Positions 6,929 to 14,293 of a stretch of 34,201 nucleotides of DNA are shown piece by piece (position 1 is the first letter of the stretch; each line of letters opens with the position of its first letter). The translations under genes were made by a program, and so were the position numbers. Origin of the DNA: Gemmatimonadota bacterium (GTDB lineage: Bacteria; Gemmatimonadota; Gemmatimonadetes; Longimicrobiales; Gaopeijiaceae); contig JAPPNM010000157.1 in assembly GCA_028873825.1 (NCBI GenBank), forward strand, positions 1 to 34,201, in the 5' to 3' direction. Below the pieces are notes generated by a model. The model did not search any database and was not told the DNA's origin. It was given only the letters and a program-made list of their open reading frames with translations.

Positions 6929-9537
6929 AGCCCCGGACTCGGGCGCCGAAGCCCGGGGCGGCGGCCCGGCGACGCCGGTCGTCGCGGCGTGCGCGCAGGT
7001 GGCCGGGCGGCTGGAAGCGGGCGGCGGCGGTCCTTTACCTGGCGCTGCTGGGAGCGTCGCACCTGGCGCGGCAGGGGCGTTCCGGGCCGGAACCGGGACC
7101 GGGACAGCTGGTGCAACAGGTCGCCGACTCGCCGACGCCGCAGAGCGGCTCCGTGACCGTCGCATACCGGCAGTGGTGGACAGATTCTGGTCGAAATCTG
7201 TCCGAAGATCCGTCGCAAGCCTCCAGCGCCCCGGTCCTGCTGCTGCACGGAAGCCCCGGCTCGGGCGCGGCGTTTCACGCCCTGGGACCTCGGCTGGGCA
7301 TGGGGCGTCGCGCGCTCGCCCCCGATCTGCCCGGGTTCGGCGGCTCCACCGTCGGGATCCCCGACTACTCCATCCGGGCCCACGCCGCGATGACGCTCCA
7401 GCTCCTCGACTCGCTCGGGATCGGGCGGGCGCACGTCGTGGGTTTCTCGCTGGGCGGGGGCGTCGCCCTGGAGATGGCCCGGGCCGACCCGGAGCGCGTC
7501 GCCTCGCTCACCCTCCTCTCCTCGATCGGCGTACAGGAGCACGAGCTCCTCGGCGAGTACCACCTGAACCGCGCGATCCACGGCCTTCAGCTCTTCGCAG
7601 TATGGGCCCTCGGCGAGCTGGTCCCCCACTTCGGCGTATTCGACGACGCCTTCCCGAGCCGGTCGTACGCCCGGAGCTTCTACGACACGGACCAGCGGCC
7701 CCTCCGGGGGATCCTGCGCGGCTATTCCGGGCCGATGCTCATCGTACACGGCACCGACGATCCCCTCGTGCCCGCGGCGGCGGCCGAGGAGCACCACCGC
7801 ATAGTGCCCCAGTCCGAGCTGGTCGTGCTCGAGGGCGGCCACTTCATGACCTTCCTGGAGGCGGAGCGGATCGCACCCCCGATCGACGCGTTCCTCGACC
7901 GGGTGGAGGCCGGCGCGGCCACGGTGCGCGCCACCGCCGACCCGGCCCGGACTCTGGCCGCGGCGGCTCGCTTCGACCCCCTCGCCGCACCCCCGGTAGC
8001 GGGGTTCGCCCTCTTCGTCACCCTTCTGCTGATCGTAGCGGCCACCTTCGTGAGCGAGGACCTCGCCTGCATCGGAACCGGGCTGCTGATCGCGCGGGGG
8101 TCGCTCCCGTGGACTGCCGGCCTGGGCGCCTGCCTGGCGGGTCTCGTCGCGGGCGACCTGCTCCTCTACTCCCTGGGCCGGGCGGTCGGGCGACCGGCGA
8201 CCCGGGTTGCGCCGCTTCGCTGGCTGATCCGGCCGGAGGAACTCGATCGCGCCTGCCGCTGGTTCACAGCACGGGGCCCGGCCCTCATCCTCGGCGGCCG
8301 CTTCGTGCCGGGCACGCGTCTGCCCACCTACGTGGCCGCGGGCGTGGTCCGCATGCCGGCGCTTCCCTTCTCGCTCCTGGTCCTGGTCGCGGCGGCACTC
8401 TGGACGCCGCTTCTGGTCGGCGGCGCGGCCCTCTTCGGTTCGGCCGCGGCCGAGCGGATCGGCGCCTTCGAGAACAGGGCGCTGCCGTGGCTCGTCGCGA
8501 CGGCGCTAGCGTGCCTCGTCGCGCTACGGGTGCTCTTGCCGCTGCTGGGGGCGCGGGGACGGCGCCGGTTCATGGCCCGGTGGGGGCGAGTGCGCCGCTG
8601 GGAGTTCTGGCCGCCGTGGCTCTTCTACCTTCCCGTGCTGGCGCGGGGGATGTGGCTGGCGGCGCGCCACCGGTCTCTCACCGTGTTCACCGCGGCCAAT
8701 CCCGCGTTCCCGGACGGCGGGCTCGTGGGCGAGTCGAAGTCCGAGATTCTGGGCATGATCCGGGACCGGGCGCGGGTGGCGCGGACGGTGGAGGCGGACC
8801 GGGTGGGAGAGTTCCCGGTGGTGGTGAAGCCGGACGTGGGGGAGCGGGGGGCGGGAGTGTCGATCGCGAGGAGCGAGGAGGAGCTCGACGCGCGCCTCGC
8901 CGGGCGGGAGGGCGGGCTCATCGTGCAGGAATACGTGCCGGGCGAGGAGCTGGGCGTCTTCTACTACCGGATGCCGGGCGAGGAGCGGGGCCGCATCTTC
9001 GGGATCACCGCGAAGATCCCGCCGGCGGTGACGGGGGACGGGCGGCGGTCGCTGGACGATCTGGTCCTGGACGACGTCCGGCTCCGCTGCCTGCGCCGGG
9101 TCTTCGCGCGCAGACTCGGGAGCGGGATGGACCGCGTCCCGGCGCTCGGCGAGCGGGTTGTTCTCGAGGAGCGGGGGAACCACTGCCACGGCTGCGAATT
9201 CCGCGACGGCGGCCACCTGGAGACCCCCGCGCTCGCGGCGGCCATCGACAAAATCAGCCGAGGCATCGACGGATTCCACTTCGGCCGCTACGACATTCGG
9301 GGTCCGACGGTGGAGGACATCCGGGCCGGACGCTTCAAGGTGATCGAGCTCAACGGAGTCTCGTCCGAGGCGACCCACGTCTACGACCCGCGGGAAACGC
9401 TGCGAGCCGCGTACGGCACCCTCTTCCGCCAGTGGGAGCTGGCCTTCCGGATCGGAGCCGCCAACCGCGCCAGGGGCGCGCGGCCGACACCGGCGGCGAA
9501 GCTCCTGGGAAGGCTGTTCCGTCACTACCGGCCCTAG
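6925..9537 (+). CDS. Alpha/beta-hydrolase - DedA (VTT) - ATP-grasp fusion protein
   Basis: An 870-residue membrane protein with three recognisable parts. Residues about 75-330 are an alpha/beta-hydrolase: oxyanion LLHGSPGSG (106-114), nucleophile Ser175 in GFSLGGG, acid Asp278 or Asp279 in HGTDD, and His306 in EGGH. Residues about 355-545 are a DedA/VTT domain with several helices, GTGLLIARGSLP (384-395), GD (410-411) and GGRFVPGTRLP (457-467). Residues about 560-870 resemble D-Ala-D-Ala-ligase-like ATP-grasp enzymes: SLTVFTAANP (584-593), FPVVVKPDVGERGAG (630-644, ATP-binding Lys635), VQEYVPGEE (667-675), and metal-binding KVIELNGVSSE (805-815). A basic N-terminus and one helix (32-47) anchor it. 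The ATG overlaps the olsA stop (ATGA), and the TAG stop lies inside a dispersed repeat. It may hydrolyse, flip and ligate an aminoacyl or carboxylate group on a lipid; that role is inference. Confidence 0.85.
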   Translation: MKPRTRAPKPGAAARRRRSSRRARRWPGGWKRAAAVLYLALLGASHLARQGRSGPEPGPGQLVQQVADSPTPQSGSVTVAYRQWWTDSGRNLSEDPSQASSAPVLLLHGSPGSGAAFHALGPRLGMGRRALAPDLPGFGGSTVGIPDYSIRAHAAMTLQLLDSLGIGRAHVVGFSLGGGVALEMARADPERVASLTLLSSIGVQEHELLGEYHLNRAIHGLQLFAVWALGELVPHFGVFDDAFPSRSYARSFYDTDQRPLRGILRGYSGPMLIVHGTDDPLVPAAAAEEHHRIVPQSELVVLEGGHFMTFLEAERIAPPIDAFLDRVEAGAATVRATADPARTLAAAARFDPLAAPPVAGFALFVTLLLIVAATFVSEDLACIGTGLLIARGSLPWTAGLGACLAGLVAGDLLLYSLGRAVGRPATRVAPLRWLIRPEELDRACRWFTARGPALILGGRFVPGTRLPTYVAAGVVRMPALPFSLLVLVAAALWTPLLVGGAALFGSAAAERIGAFENRALPWLVATALACLVALRVLLPLLGARGRRRFMARWGRVRRWEFWPPWLFYLPVLARGMWLAARHRSLTVFTAANPAFPDGGLVGESKSEILGMIRDRARVARTVEADRVGEFPVVVKPDVGERGAGVSIARSEEELDARLAGREGGLIVQEYVPGEELGVFYYRMPGEERGRIFGITAKIPPAVTGDGRRSLDDLVLDDVRLRCLRRVFARRLGSGMDRVPALGERVVLEERGNHCHGCEFRDGGHLETPALAAAIDKISRGIDGFHFGRYDIRGPTVEDIRAGRFKVIELNGVSSEATHVYDPRETLRAAYGTLFRQWELAFRIGAANRARGARPTPAAKLLGRLFRHYRP

Positions 9538-9787
9538 CAGCCCGTGGACAAAATCCCCCCGGCATTCGAACGGCGACGCATCCGCGCTGGCCGCTTCGCT
9601 TCACCCGTTCGCGCTGTAAGGTATACATTACACTATGTAATGTCTGCTATACATTTTTCCACTCCAGGGCTTCGCTCTGCGTTGCTCCTCGGGCGAATAG
9701 CGCTGCTATTCCCCCTTCGTCGCGCCTTGCCAGCCCGGCGCCTCGCCGCTCTCGGTGCTCGGGCGGCTTTATCCACGGACTGCTCGG
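9530..9787 (+). repeat. MITE-like element with inverted ends
   Basis: The left end (CTAGCAGCCCGTGGACAAA, from 9534) and the reverse complement of the right end (CGAGCAGTCCGTGGATAAA, ending near 9786) match at 16 of 19 bases. The interior of about 215 bases has no credible gene. It contains the hairpin GAATAGC-GCT-GCTATTC (about 9695-9711) inside a larger imperfect palindrome, and an AT-rich promoter-like segment at 9627-9655. Parts recur at 1277-1316, 14199-14232, 33629-33656 and 34063-34092. The left end supplies the stop codon of the preceding gene. No target-site duplication was established. Confidence 0.6.
9627..9655 (+). promoter_or_regulatory. AT-rich promoter/operator-like segment inside the repeat element
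   Basis: ATTACA (9627-9632) and TACATT (9650-9655) are 17 bases apart, a sigma-70-like arrangement. CATTACA-CTA-TGTAATG (9626-9642) is a perfect inverted repeat. The stretch CACTATGTAA-n-GTC...ACATTT is shared with 27513-27538, 21 of 26 bases. No gene starts directly downstream. Confidence 0.4.
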
Positions 9788-10127
9788 GGGCCCGGTGGCG
9801 CCCGCGAATCCCCCGGGCGTCCGGCAACCCCCAAGCCTCGAAGACCTCCCGAGCCTCGCGGGCCCCCCAAGCCTAACCCCCCGGTTGCGGAATTCGAGGC
9901 TCGTCCCCTTGCGGAATGAGCGGCGGTTCGGCAACGTCCCGGTCCCGGCCCGGCCCGCCGAAACGTCCAGGGTCTGGACGAACGCCCCTTTTTCGTCGTA
10001 CTTTGCTGGCCGTCCCGCGCACGTGGGGGTCTGCGCAGGCGTGGCCTACGACCAGGCCAGCGGCAGAAGGCCGTCCCGCGCATGTGCGGGCCTGCGGCCC
10101 ACGAAATCACCGAGGAGCTGAGTGGAA
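9788..10127. other. Non-coding stretch with short repeats upstream of an unknown gene
   Basis: No credible gene. Three 18-base units beginning CCC(A/G)AGCCT lie at 9830, 9848 and 9866. CGTCCAG-GGT-CTGGACG (9964-9980) is a perfect inverted repeat followed eight bases later by five T, too far for a standard terminator but possibly an operator. GGCCGTCCCGCGCA starts a 22-base direct repeat at 10008 and 10069 (20 of 22 matching). The second copy overlaps CCCGC-GCATGT-GCGGG and is followed by GGGCC-TGC-GGCCC. GAGGAG at 10112-10117 is the ribosome-binding site of the next gene. Confidence 0.5.
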
Positions 10128-10568
10128 ATGACAGGACAGGGCGGAAAGCGGATCAGGGTCACCCTGCGGTGGCTCCAGGTTCTCGACAAGCTGGAACCCT
10201 TCTACAAGGACAAGGGCCAATTCGTATTCCGGGCGAAGGTCTCCACCGACAACCACGGTGGCAGGATTCAGGAGACCCGGATGCCCGCGAAGGGGCACTA
10301 CTCGATCTCGGACCGGCCCCGCTGGAACCGGCTCAGGGACCTGGACAAGGTGATCTTCGAGGGCGAGGTGACCGACCACCTGTCGGTCGAACTGCGCGGC
10401 GAGGAACTCGACCAGCTCAGCGCCAACGACCAGCTCGACGCCTACCGGCGCACCTTTGCGGGTCCCATCGAGGACCACCTCGGGGTGATCCAGCCGGGCG
10501 ACGAGGGCTCGGACGACCCGGAGAACATGTCCAACTGGCGGATCGGCTACCAGATCGAAGCCGTTTGA
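10128..10568 (+). CDS. Conserved-looking acidic protein of unknown function, beta-rich
   Basis: A 146-residue soluble, acidic protein with no signal peptide or membrane helix. Alternating hydrophobic residues (RIRVTLRWLQVLD, QFVFRAKVST, KVIFEGEV, LSVELRGEEL) suggest a beta-sandwich, loosely C2-like, but I do not recognise a family and the fold is only a guess. ATG 10128 is preferred over GTG 10122 because GAGGAG (10112-10117) then lies 10 bases upstream rather than 4; the alternative adds two residues. It stands alone downstream of a long non-coding stretch and converges on sufE with 42 bases between. The gene is well formed and has normal base composition, so it is likely real. Confidence 0.65.
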   Translation: MTGQGGKRIRVTLRWLQVLDKLEPFYKDKGQFVFRAKVSTDNHGGRIQETRMPAKGHYSISDRPRWNRLRDLDKVIFEGEVTDHLSVELRGEELDQLSANDQLDAYRRTFAGPIEDHLGVIQPGDEGSDDPENMSNWRIGYQIEAV

Positions 10569-10610
10569 GGGGTTGCGGCCCGGGGGTTTTTTCCGCGGAC
10601 TCCCGGCCGC

Positions 10611-11021
10611 TCAGGCCAGCGAAGCCGCCGCCCGCCGGATCTTCTCCACCATCGAATGGAATCCGTTGCGCCGGTTCGGGCTGAGCGCCTCGCCCAGCTT
10701 GAGCCGGTCGAAGATGCCGGACAGGTCCACGGCCAGGGCCTCTTCGGGGGTCCGGCCGTTGTAGATCCCGGCCAGGATGGCGAACAGTCCCTTGACGATC
10801 ACGGACTCGGAGTCTCCGACAAATCCGAGCACCGGGGGATCGCCTTCTTCGAGCCCCCCGGCCAGCCAGGCCGGACTCATGCATCCGCGCACCCGGTTCT
10901 CCTCCGTCCTGAGTTCCGGGGGCATGGGAGGAAGACGCCGCCCGAGCTGGATGATGTAGTGGTAGCGCAGCGTCCTGTCGGCCAGGCTGCCCAGTCTCTT
11001 TTCGAGTTCGTCTACCGTCAT
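10611..11021 (-). CDS. sufE: SufE-like sulfur acceptor protein
   Basis: SufE takes persulfide sulfur from the cysteine desulfurase SufS and passes it to the SufBCD Fe-S scaffold in the cytoplasm. This 136-residue protein has the normal length. It carries the family core LRTEENRVRGCMSPAWL with the acceptor Cys47, and the C-terminal SPNRRNGFHSMVEKIRR helix. The ATG at 11021 is set by a strong AAGGAGGT site upstream, so the much longer open frame back to 11375 is rejected. The gene diverges from the radical SAM gene with 48 bases between starts. No SufS or SufBCD is in the window. The radical SAM and FprA neighbours are Fe-S or redox proteins, a plausible but loose connection. Confidence 0.92.
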   Translation of the reverse strand: MTVDELEKRLGSLADRTLRYHYIIQLGRRLPPMPPELRTEENRVRGCMSPAWLAGGLEEGDPPVLGFVGDSESVIVKGLFAILAGIYNGRTPEEALAVDLSGIFDRLKLGEALSPNRRNGFHSMVEKIRRAAASLA

Positions 11022-11069
11022 CCGGGGAGACCTCCTTGCGGGATGCCGAATTAATACCGAAACTACGAC

Positions 11070-12182
11070 ATGCGTACCCTGCCCGTAAAGCGGAGGGCGG
11101 CCGGTTCGGCCGCGAAGTCGCTCCCGTCTCGCCCCCGGCCGGCGATCAAGGGCCGGGCCGTGCCGTACGATCCGCCGAACCGCTTCGAACGGGTCCATGT
11201 GGAAATGGATCCGGGCCGCCCCGAAGACGAAAGGCCCCGCACGGAGTTCCTTGCCGACGCCACGCGCAAGATCGTGGCCCGGAACCGGAGTCCCGACATA
11301 CACTTCGGCGCCTCGGTCAACCCGTATCGCGGGTGCGAGCACGGTTGCGTCTACTGCTACGCGCGGCCAACGCACGAGTATCTAGGCTTCTCCTCGGGAC
11401 TGGACTTCGAGCGGAAGATCCTGGTCAAGCGCAGGGCTCCCCAGCTGCTCAGGGAGGCGCTCTCGGCCCCGTCCTGGCGACCGCAGGTGATCGGGATCTC
11501 CGGGGTCACCGACGCCTACCAGCCGGTGGAGCGCCGTCTGCGCCTCACTCGCGGCTGCCTGGCGGTGCTGCGCGACTTCAGGAATCCCGTGACGATAGTG
11601 ACGAAGAACCACCTCGTCACCCGGGACGTCGACATCCTGGCCGAGCTGGCGGAGCACGACTGCGTGCGCGTCACGATCTCGGTGACCACTCTCCGCAACG
11701 AGCTCCAGCGCGTCATGGAGCCCCGGACCTCGGTGCCCGGGAGGCGTCTGGCCGCGATCCGGCAGCTGTCCTCGGCCGGCGTTCCGGTGGGAGTGTTCGT
11801 GGCGCCGCTGATCCCCGGGCTCACCGACGACGAGATGCCGGCGATCGTGGCGGCGGCGGCCCGGGCGGGCGCCCGGTACGCCTCCTTTCTGCTGCTGCGG
11901 CTGCCGCGGGGAGTGGCGGACCACTTCACCGATTGGCTGGACGCGCACTTCCCCGGCAGAAAGGAGAAGGTGCTCGGCAGGATCCGCGACGTTCGGGGCG
12001 GCAAGCTCAACGAGAGCGGTTTCCACCGCCGCTTCCGGGGCCGGGGCCAGTATGCGGACCAACTGGCGGGACTGTTCAGGGCGGCGGCGCGCAAGGCGCG
12101 GCTGGAAGGAGAACCTCCCCCGCTCTCCACCGCGGCCTTTCGCCGGGACGGCGGGGTTCAGTCCGATCTGTTCGCGGACTGA
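11070..12182 (+). CDS. PA0069-family radical SAM protein
   Basis: A 370-residue radical SAM enzyme related to the PA0069/Rv2578c group and, more distantly, to spore photoproduct lyase. The cluster motif is C89-x3-C93-x2-C96 within NPYRGCEHGCVYCYARPTH, typical of this group. ISGVTDAYQPVE, VTIVTKNHLVTRD and VFVAPLIPGLTDDE follow in the usual order. The first 60 residues are basic and variable. The substrate of the family is unknown. ATG 11070 has no obvious ribosome-binding site. It is divergent from sufE, which could help supply its Fe-S cluster, and its 3' end faces the cytochrome gene with 8 bases between. Confidence 0.9.
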   Translation: MRTLPVKRRAAGSAAKSLPSRPRPAIKGRAVPYDPPNRFERVHVEMDPGRPEDERPRTEFLADATRKIVARNRSPDIHFGASVNPYRGCEHGCVYCYARPTHEYLGFSSGLDFERKILVKRRAPQLLREALSAPSWRPQVIGISGVTDAYQPVERRLRLTRGCLAVLRDFRNPVTIVTKNHLVTRDVDILAELAEHDCVRVTISVTTLRNELQRVMEPRTSVPGRRLAAIRQLSSAGVPVGVFVAPLIPGLTDDEMPAIVAAAARAGARYASFLLLRLPRGVADHFTDWLDAHFPGRKEKVLGRIRDVRGGKLNESGFHRRFRGRGQYADQLAGLFRAAARKARLEGEPPPLSTAAFRRDGGVQSDLFAD

Positions 12183-12190
12183 ACGCCCCG

Positions 12191-12667
12191 CTACATCCGG
12201 CTCAGCATGTAGGCGTAGGCCGCGACCGCCTCCACCTGGGCGTCGGTCAGCGGCATCCCGGCCCTCGGAAGCATGGTGCCCGGGTGCTTCACCGGCTGGG
12301 GGACGCCGTTCTTCACGAGCTCCACGATCGACTGGTACTCGCCGTCCACGTTGAGCCACTGGTCGTCGGTGAGGTCGGGGGCGAGAGGGCCGCCGGTGCC
12401 GTCCAGGTGGCAGGTGTGGCAGATTCCTCCGCCGCTGAAGAGGTCCCTTCCCTCCTCCACCATGGCCACCGTGACGCCCTCCGGGAGGAGGCTCTCGTCG
12501 ATCGCCAACGCCTCTTCGGCGCTCGCCGGGACCGCCTCGGCGGGTTCGCTCGCATCGTCGGCGCCGCTCCCGGACGAACCGCCGGAATCGCCTCCGCCGC
12601 AGGCGAGGAACAGGCCGAGCGCCGGGACGACGGCGCCCGTCCGGCCGTATTTCTTCGGGATCGTCAT
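12191..12667 (-). CDS. Lipoprotein mono-haem cytochrome c
   Basis: A 158-residue exported electron carrier. A short signal sequence ends in a lipobox LFLAC with Cys23 as the likely lipidated residue, then a Gly/Ser/Ala/Glu-rich linker (24-55). The haem site is CHTCH (83-87), and Met132 or Met138 (TMLPRAGMPL) is the axial ligand. The C-terminal helix DAQVEAVAAYAYMLSR is typical of class I cytochromes. The ATG at 12667 is preceded by AAAGGAACG on the coding strand; the longer frame to 12754 has no export signal at its start. It is divergent from fprA. A periplasmic membrane-anchored electron shuttle is well supported; its partner oxidase or reductase is unknown. Confidence 0.88.
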   Translation of the reverse strand: MTIPKKYGRTGAVVPALGLFLACGGGDSGGSSGSGADDASEPAEAVPASAEEALAIDESLLPEGVTVAMVEEGRDLFSGGGICHTCHLDGTGGPLAPDLTDDQWLNVDGEYQSIVELVKNGVPQPVKHPGTMLPRAGMPLTDAQVEAVAAYAYMLSRM

Positions 12668-12780
12668 TATCTTCGTTCCTTTCGCGGACGCTCCTCGCTT
12701 TTCGCACCCGGAAGCTCGCCATTGTACGCGGAATACGTCAACCGCCCCCCGCACCCCGCGCCTCGGGCGCTTCGCACGAC

Positions 12781-14196
12781 ATGACGCGCCCCGCCACGCG
12801 CGTCGCGATCGTGGGCGCCGGCCCGGCCGGATTCTACGCGGCCGAAGCGCTTCTCAAACGCGGCGGCCCGGTCGCGATAGACTTCGTCAACCGGCTGCCC
12901 GCCCCTTACGGGCTCGTGCGGGACGGCGTGGCCCCCGACCACCAGGCCATCAAGTCGGTGGCGCGCGTGTACTCCCGAATCCTCGCCCGGGACGAGGTCC
13001 GCTACTTCGGGAACGTGACTCTCGGCGAGGACGTCACGGTCGAAGACCTCCGCGCCCGCTACGACCAGATCGTCTACGCGGTGGGAGCCCAGAGCGACCG
13101 GCGCCTGGGCGTCCCCGGCGAGGATCTCGAGGGCAGCCACGCCGCCTTTCGGTTCGTGGCGTGGTACAACGGCCACCCGGAATTCCGGGACGCGCGCTTC
13201 GACCTCGGCTGCGAGCACGTGGTCGTCGTCGGCAACGGCAACGTGGCCATCGACGTGGCCCGCATCCTGGTCCGCTCGCCCGCCCGGCTGGCCACGACCG
13301 ACATCGCCGATCACGCGCTGGAGGAGCTGCGCCGCAGCCGGGTTGGACGGGTCACGCTGCTGGGACGCAGGGGGCCCGCGCAGGCGTCGTTCACGAATCC
13401 GGAGCTGCGCGAGTTCGGGCGGCTGGCGGGAGTGTGCCCGCGGGCGGACCCCGGCGAACTGGAGCTGGACGCGGCCAGCGAAGCGTCGCTGGAAGGGAAC
13501 GCGGTCAGGACGCGCAACATGAGCACGCTGCGCGGCTACGCCGGCTCGGTCTGCGAGGACGGAGAGCGAGTGGTGCGGTTCCGGTTCCTGGTCTCGCCGG
13601 TCGAGGTGTTGGGCGAGGACGGGCGCGTAACCGGCGTGCGGATCGAGAGGAACCGCCTGGTGGCGGGGGACGACGGCCGCATGCGCGCCGAGGGAACGGG
13701 GGAGACGGAAGTCGTGCCGTGCGGGATGGTGGTTCGCTCGGTCGGATACCGGGGCGCGCCCCTGCCGGGCGTGCCCTTCGACGAGCGGCGCGGGATCGTG
13801 CCGAACGAGGGGGGGCGGGTGGTGCGGGCGCCGCCGGGCGGGGGGACGGCCGGCGGCGGGGCGGCGGCGGGTGCCGAAGTCGTGCCGGGGGAGTACGTGG
13901 CTGGGTGGGCGAAGCGGGGGCCGTCGGGGGTGATCGGGACCAACAAGGCGGACTCGGCGGCGACGGTGGAGTTGATGCGCGAGGACGCCCGGGCGGGAGT
14001 GTGGGCGGGAGGGAGCCGGTCGCGCGAGGCGGGCGACCTGTCCGACCTGCTGCGGGAGGGCGAGGTGCGTCGGGTGGACGAGGAGGGGTGGCGGCGGCTC
14101 GACGCCCGCGAGACGGCGCGCGGGAAGGAGCAGCGCAGGCCTCGGGTCAAGTTCTGCACCGTCGAGGAGATGCTGGAGGCGGCTGGGGCAAGATAG
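12781..14196 (+). CDS. fprA: Ferredoxin/adrenodoxin-type NADP+ reductase
   Basis: This flavoenzyme moves electrons between NADPH and ferredoxin. The 471-residue product matches FprA/adrenodoxin reductase: FAD-binding VGAGPAGFYAAE (11-22), LPAPYGLVRDGVAPDHQ (39-55), NADP-binding VVVGNGNVAIDVAR (148-161), LLGRRGPAQASFT, and near the C-terminus AGWAKRGPSGVIGTNK, which contacts flavin and nucleotide. A Gly/Ala-rich insertion (PPGGGTAGGGAAAGAE) just before that motif is unusual and probably a surface loop. The gene begins 113 bases from the divergent cytochrome gene. The dispersed repeat begins three bases after its stop. It could reduce a ferredoxin for the radical SAM protein or the Rieske protein, but no ferredoxin gene is in the window. 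Confidence 0.9.
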   Translation: MTRPATRVAIVGAGPAGFYAAEALLKRGGPVAIDFVNRLPAPYGLVRDGVAPDHQAIKSVARVYSRILARDEVRYFGNVTLGEDVTVEDLRARYDQIVYAVGAQSDRRLGVPGEDLEGSHAAFRFVAWYNGHPEFRDARFDLGCEHVVVVGNGNVAIDVARILVRSPARLATTDIADHALEELRRSRVGRVTLLGRRGPAQASFTNPELREFGRLAGVCPRADPGELELDAASEASLEGNAVRTRNMSTLRGYAGSVCEDGERVVRFRFLVSPVEVLGEDGRVTGVRIERNRLVAGDDGRMRAEGTGETEVVPCGMVVRSVGYRGAPLPGVPFDERRGIVPNEGGRVVRAPPGGGTAGGGAAAGAEVVPGEYVAGWAKRGPSGVIGTNKADSAATVELMREDARAGVWAGGSRSREAGDLSDLLREGEVRRVDEEGWRRLDARETARGKEQRRPRVKFCTVEEMLEAAGAR

Positions 14197-14198
14197 CG

Positions 14199-14232
14199 GG
14201 CCCTGGCAGCCCGTGCACAGAATCCCCCCGGC
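14199..14232 (+). repeat. Dispersed repeat, left-end copy after fprA
   Basis: 31 of 34 bases match 9530-9563, including AGAATCCCCCCGGC. It lies between the convergent fprA and lipid-kinase genes, in the only non-coding stretch between them. Confidence 0.85.
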
Positions 14233-14293
14233 TACCGCCGCGGCGACGACCGGCGCGCACGAACCGGGCCGGGACGACGAGGCGCGCCCCCCT

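Noticed and set aside
9826-9874. Three 18-base units as a CRISPR or iteron array
   Set aside because: Units are short, imperfect and contiguous with no spacers; simple slippage explains them.
6999-10121. A second plus-strand frame of about 1040 codons overlapping the fusion gene
   Set aside because: Arg/Pro/Gly-rich shadow of the hydrolase-DedA-ATP-grasp gene; it runs on through the repeat element.
10587-10592. Run of six T after the unknown gene at 10128, as a terminator
   Set aside because: The GC-rich sequence before it (CGGCCCGGGGG) does not form a convincing stem and loop.
12690-12765. TTGACG and TACAAT in front of the cytochrome gene as a promoter
   Set aside because: They are only nine bases apart, too close for a sigma-70 promoter.
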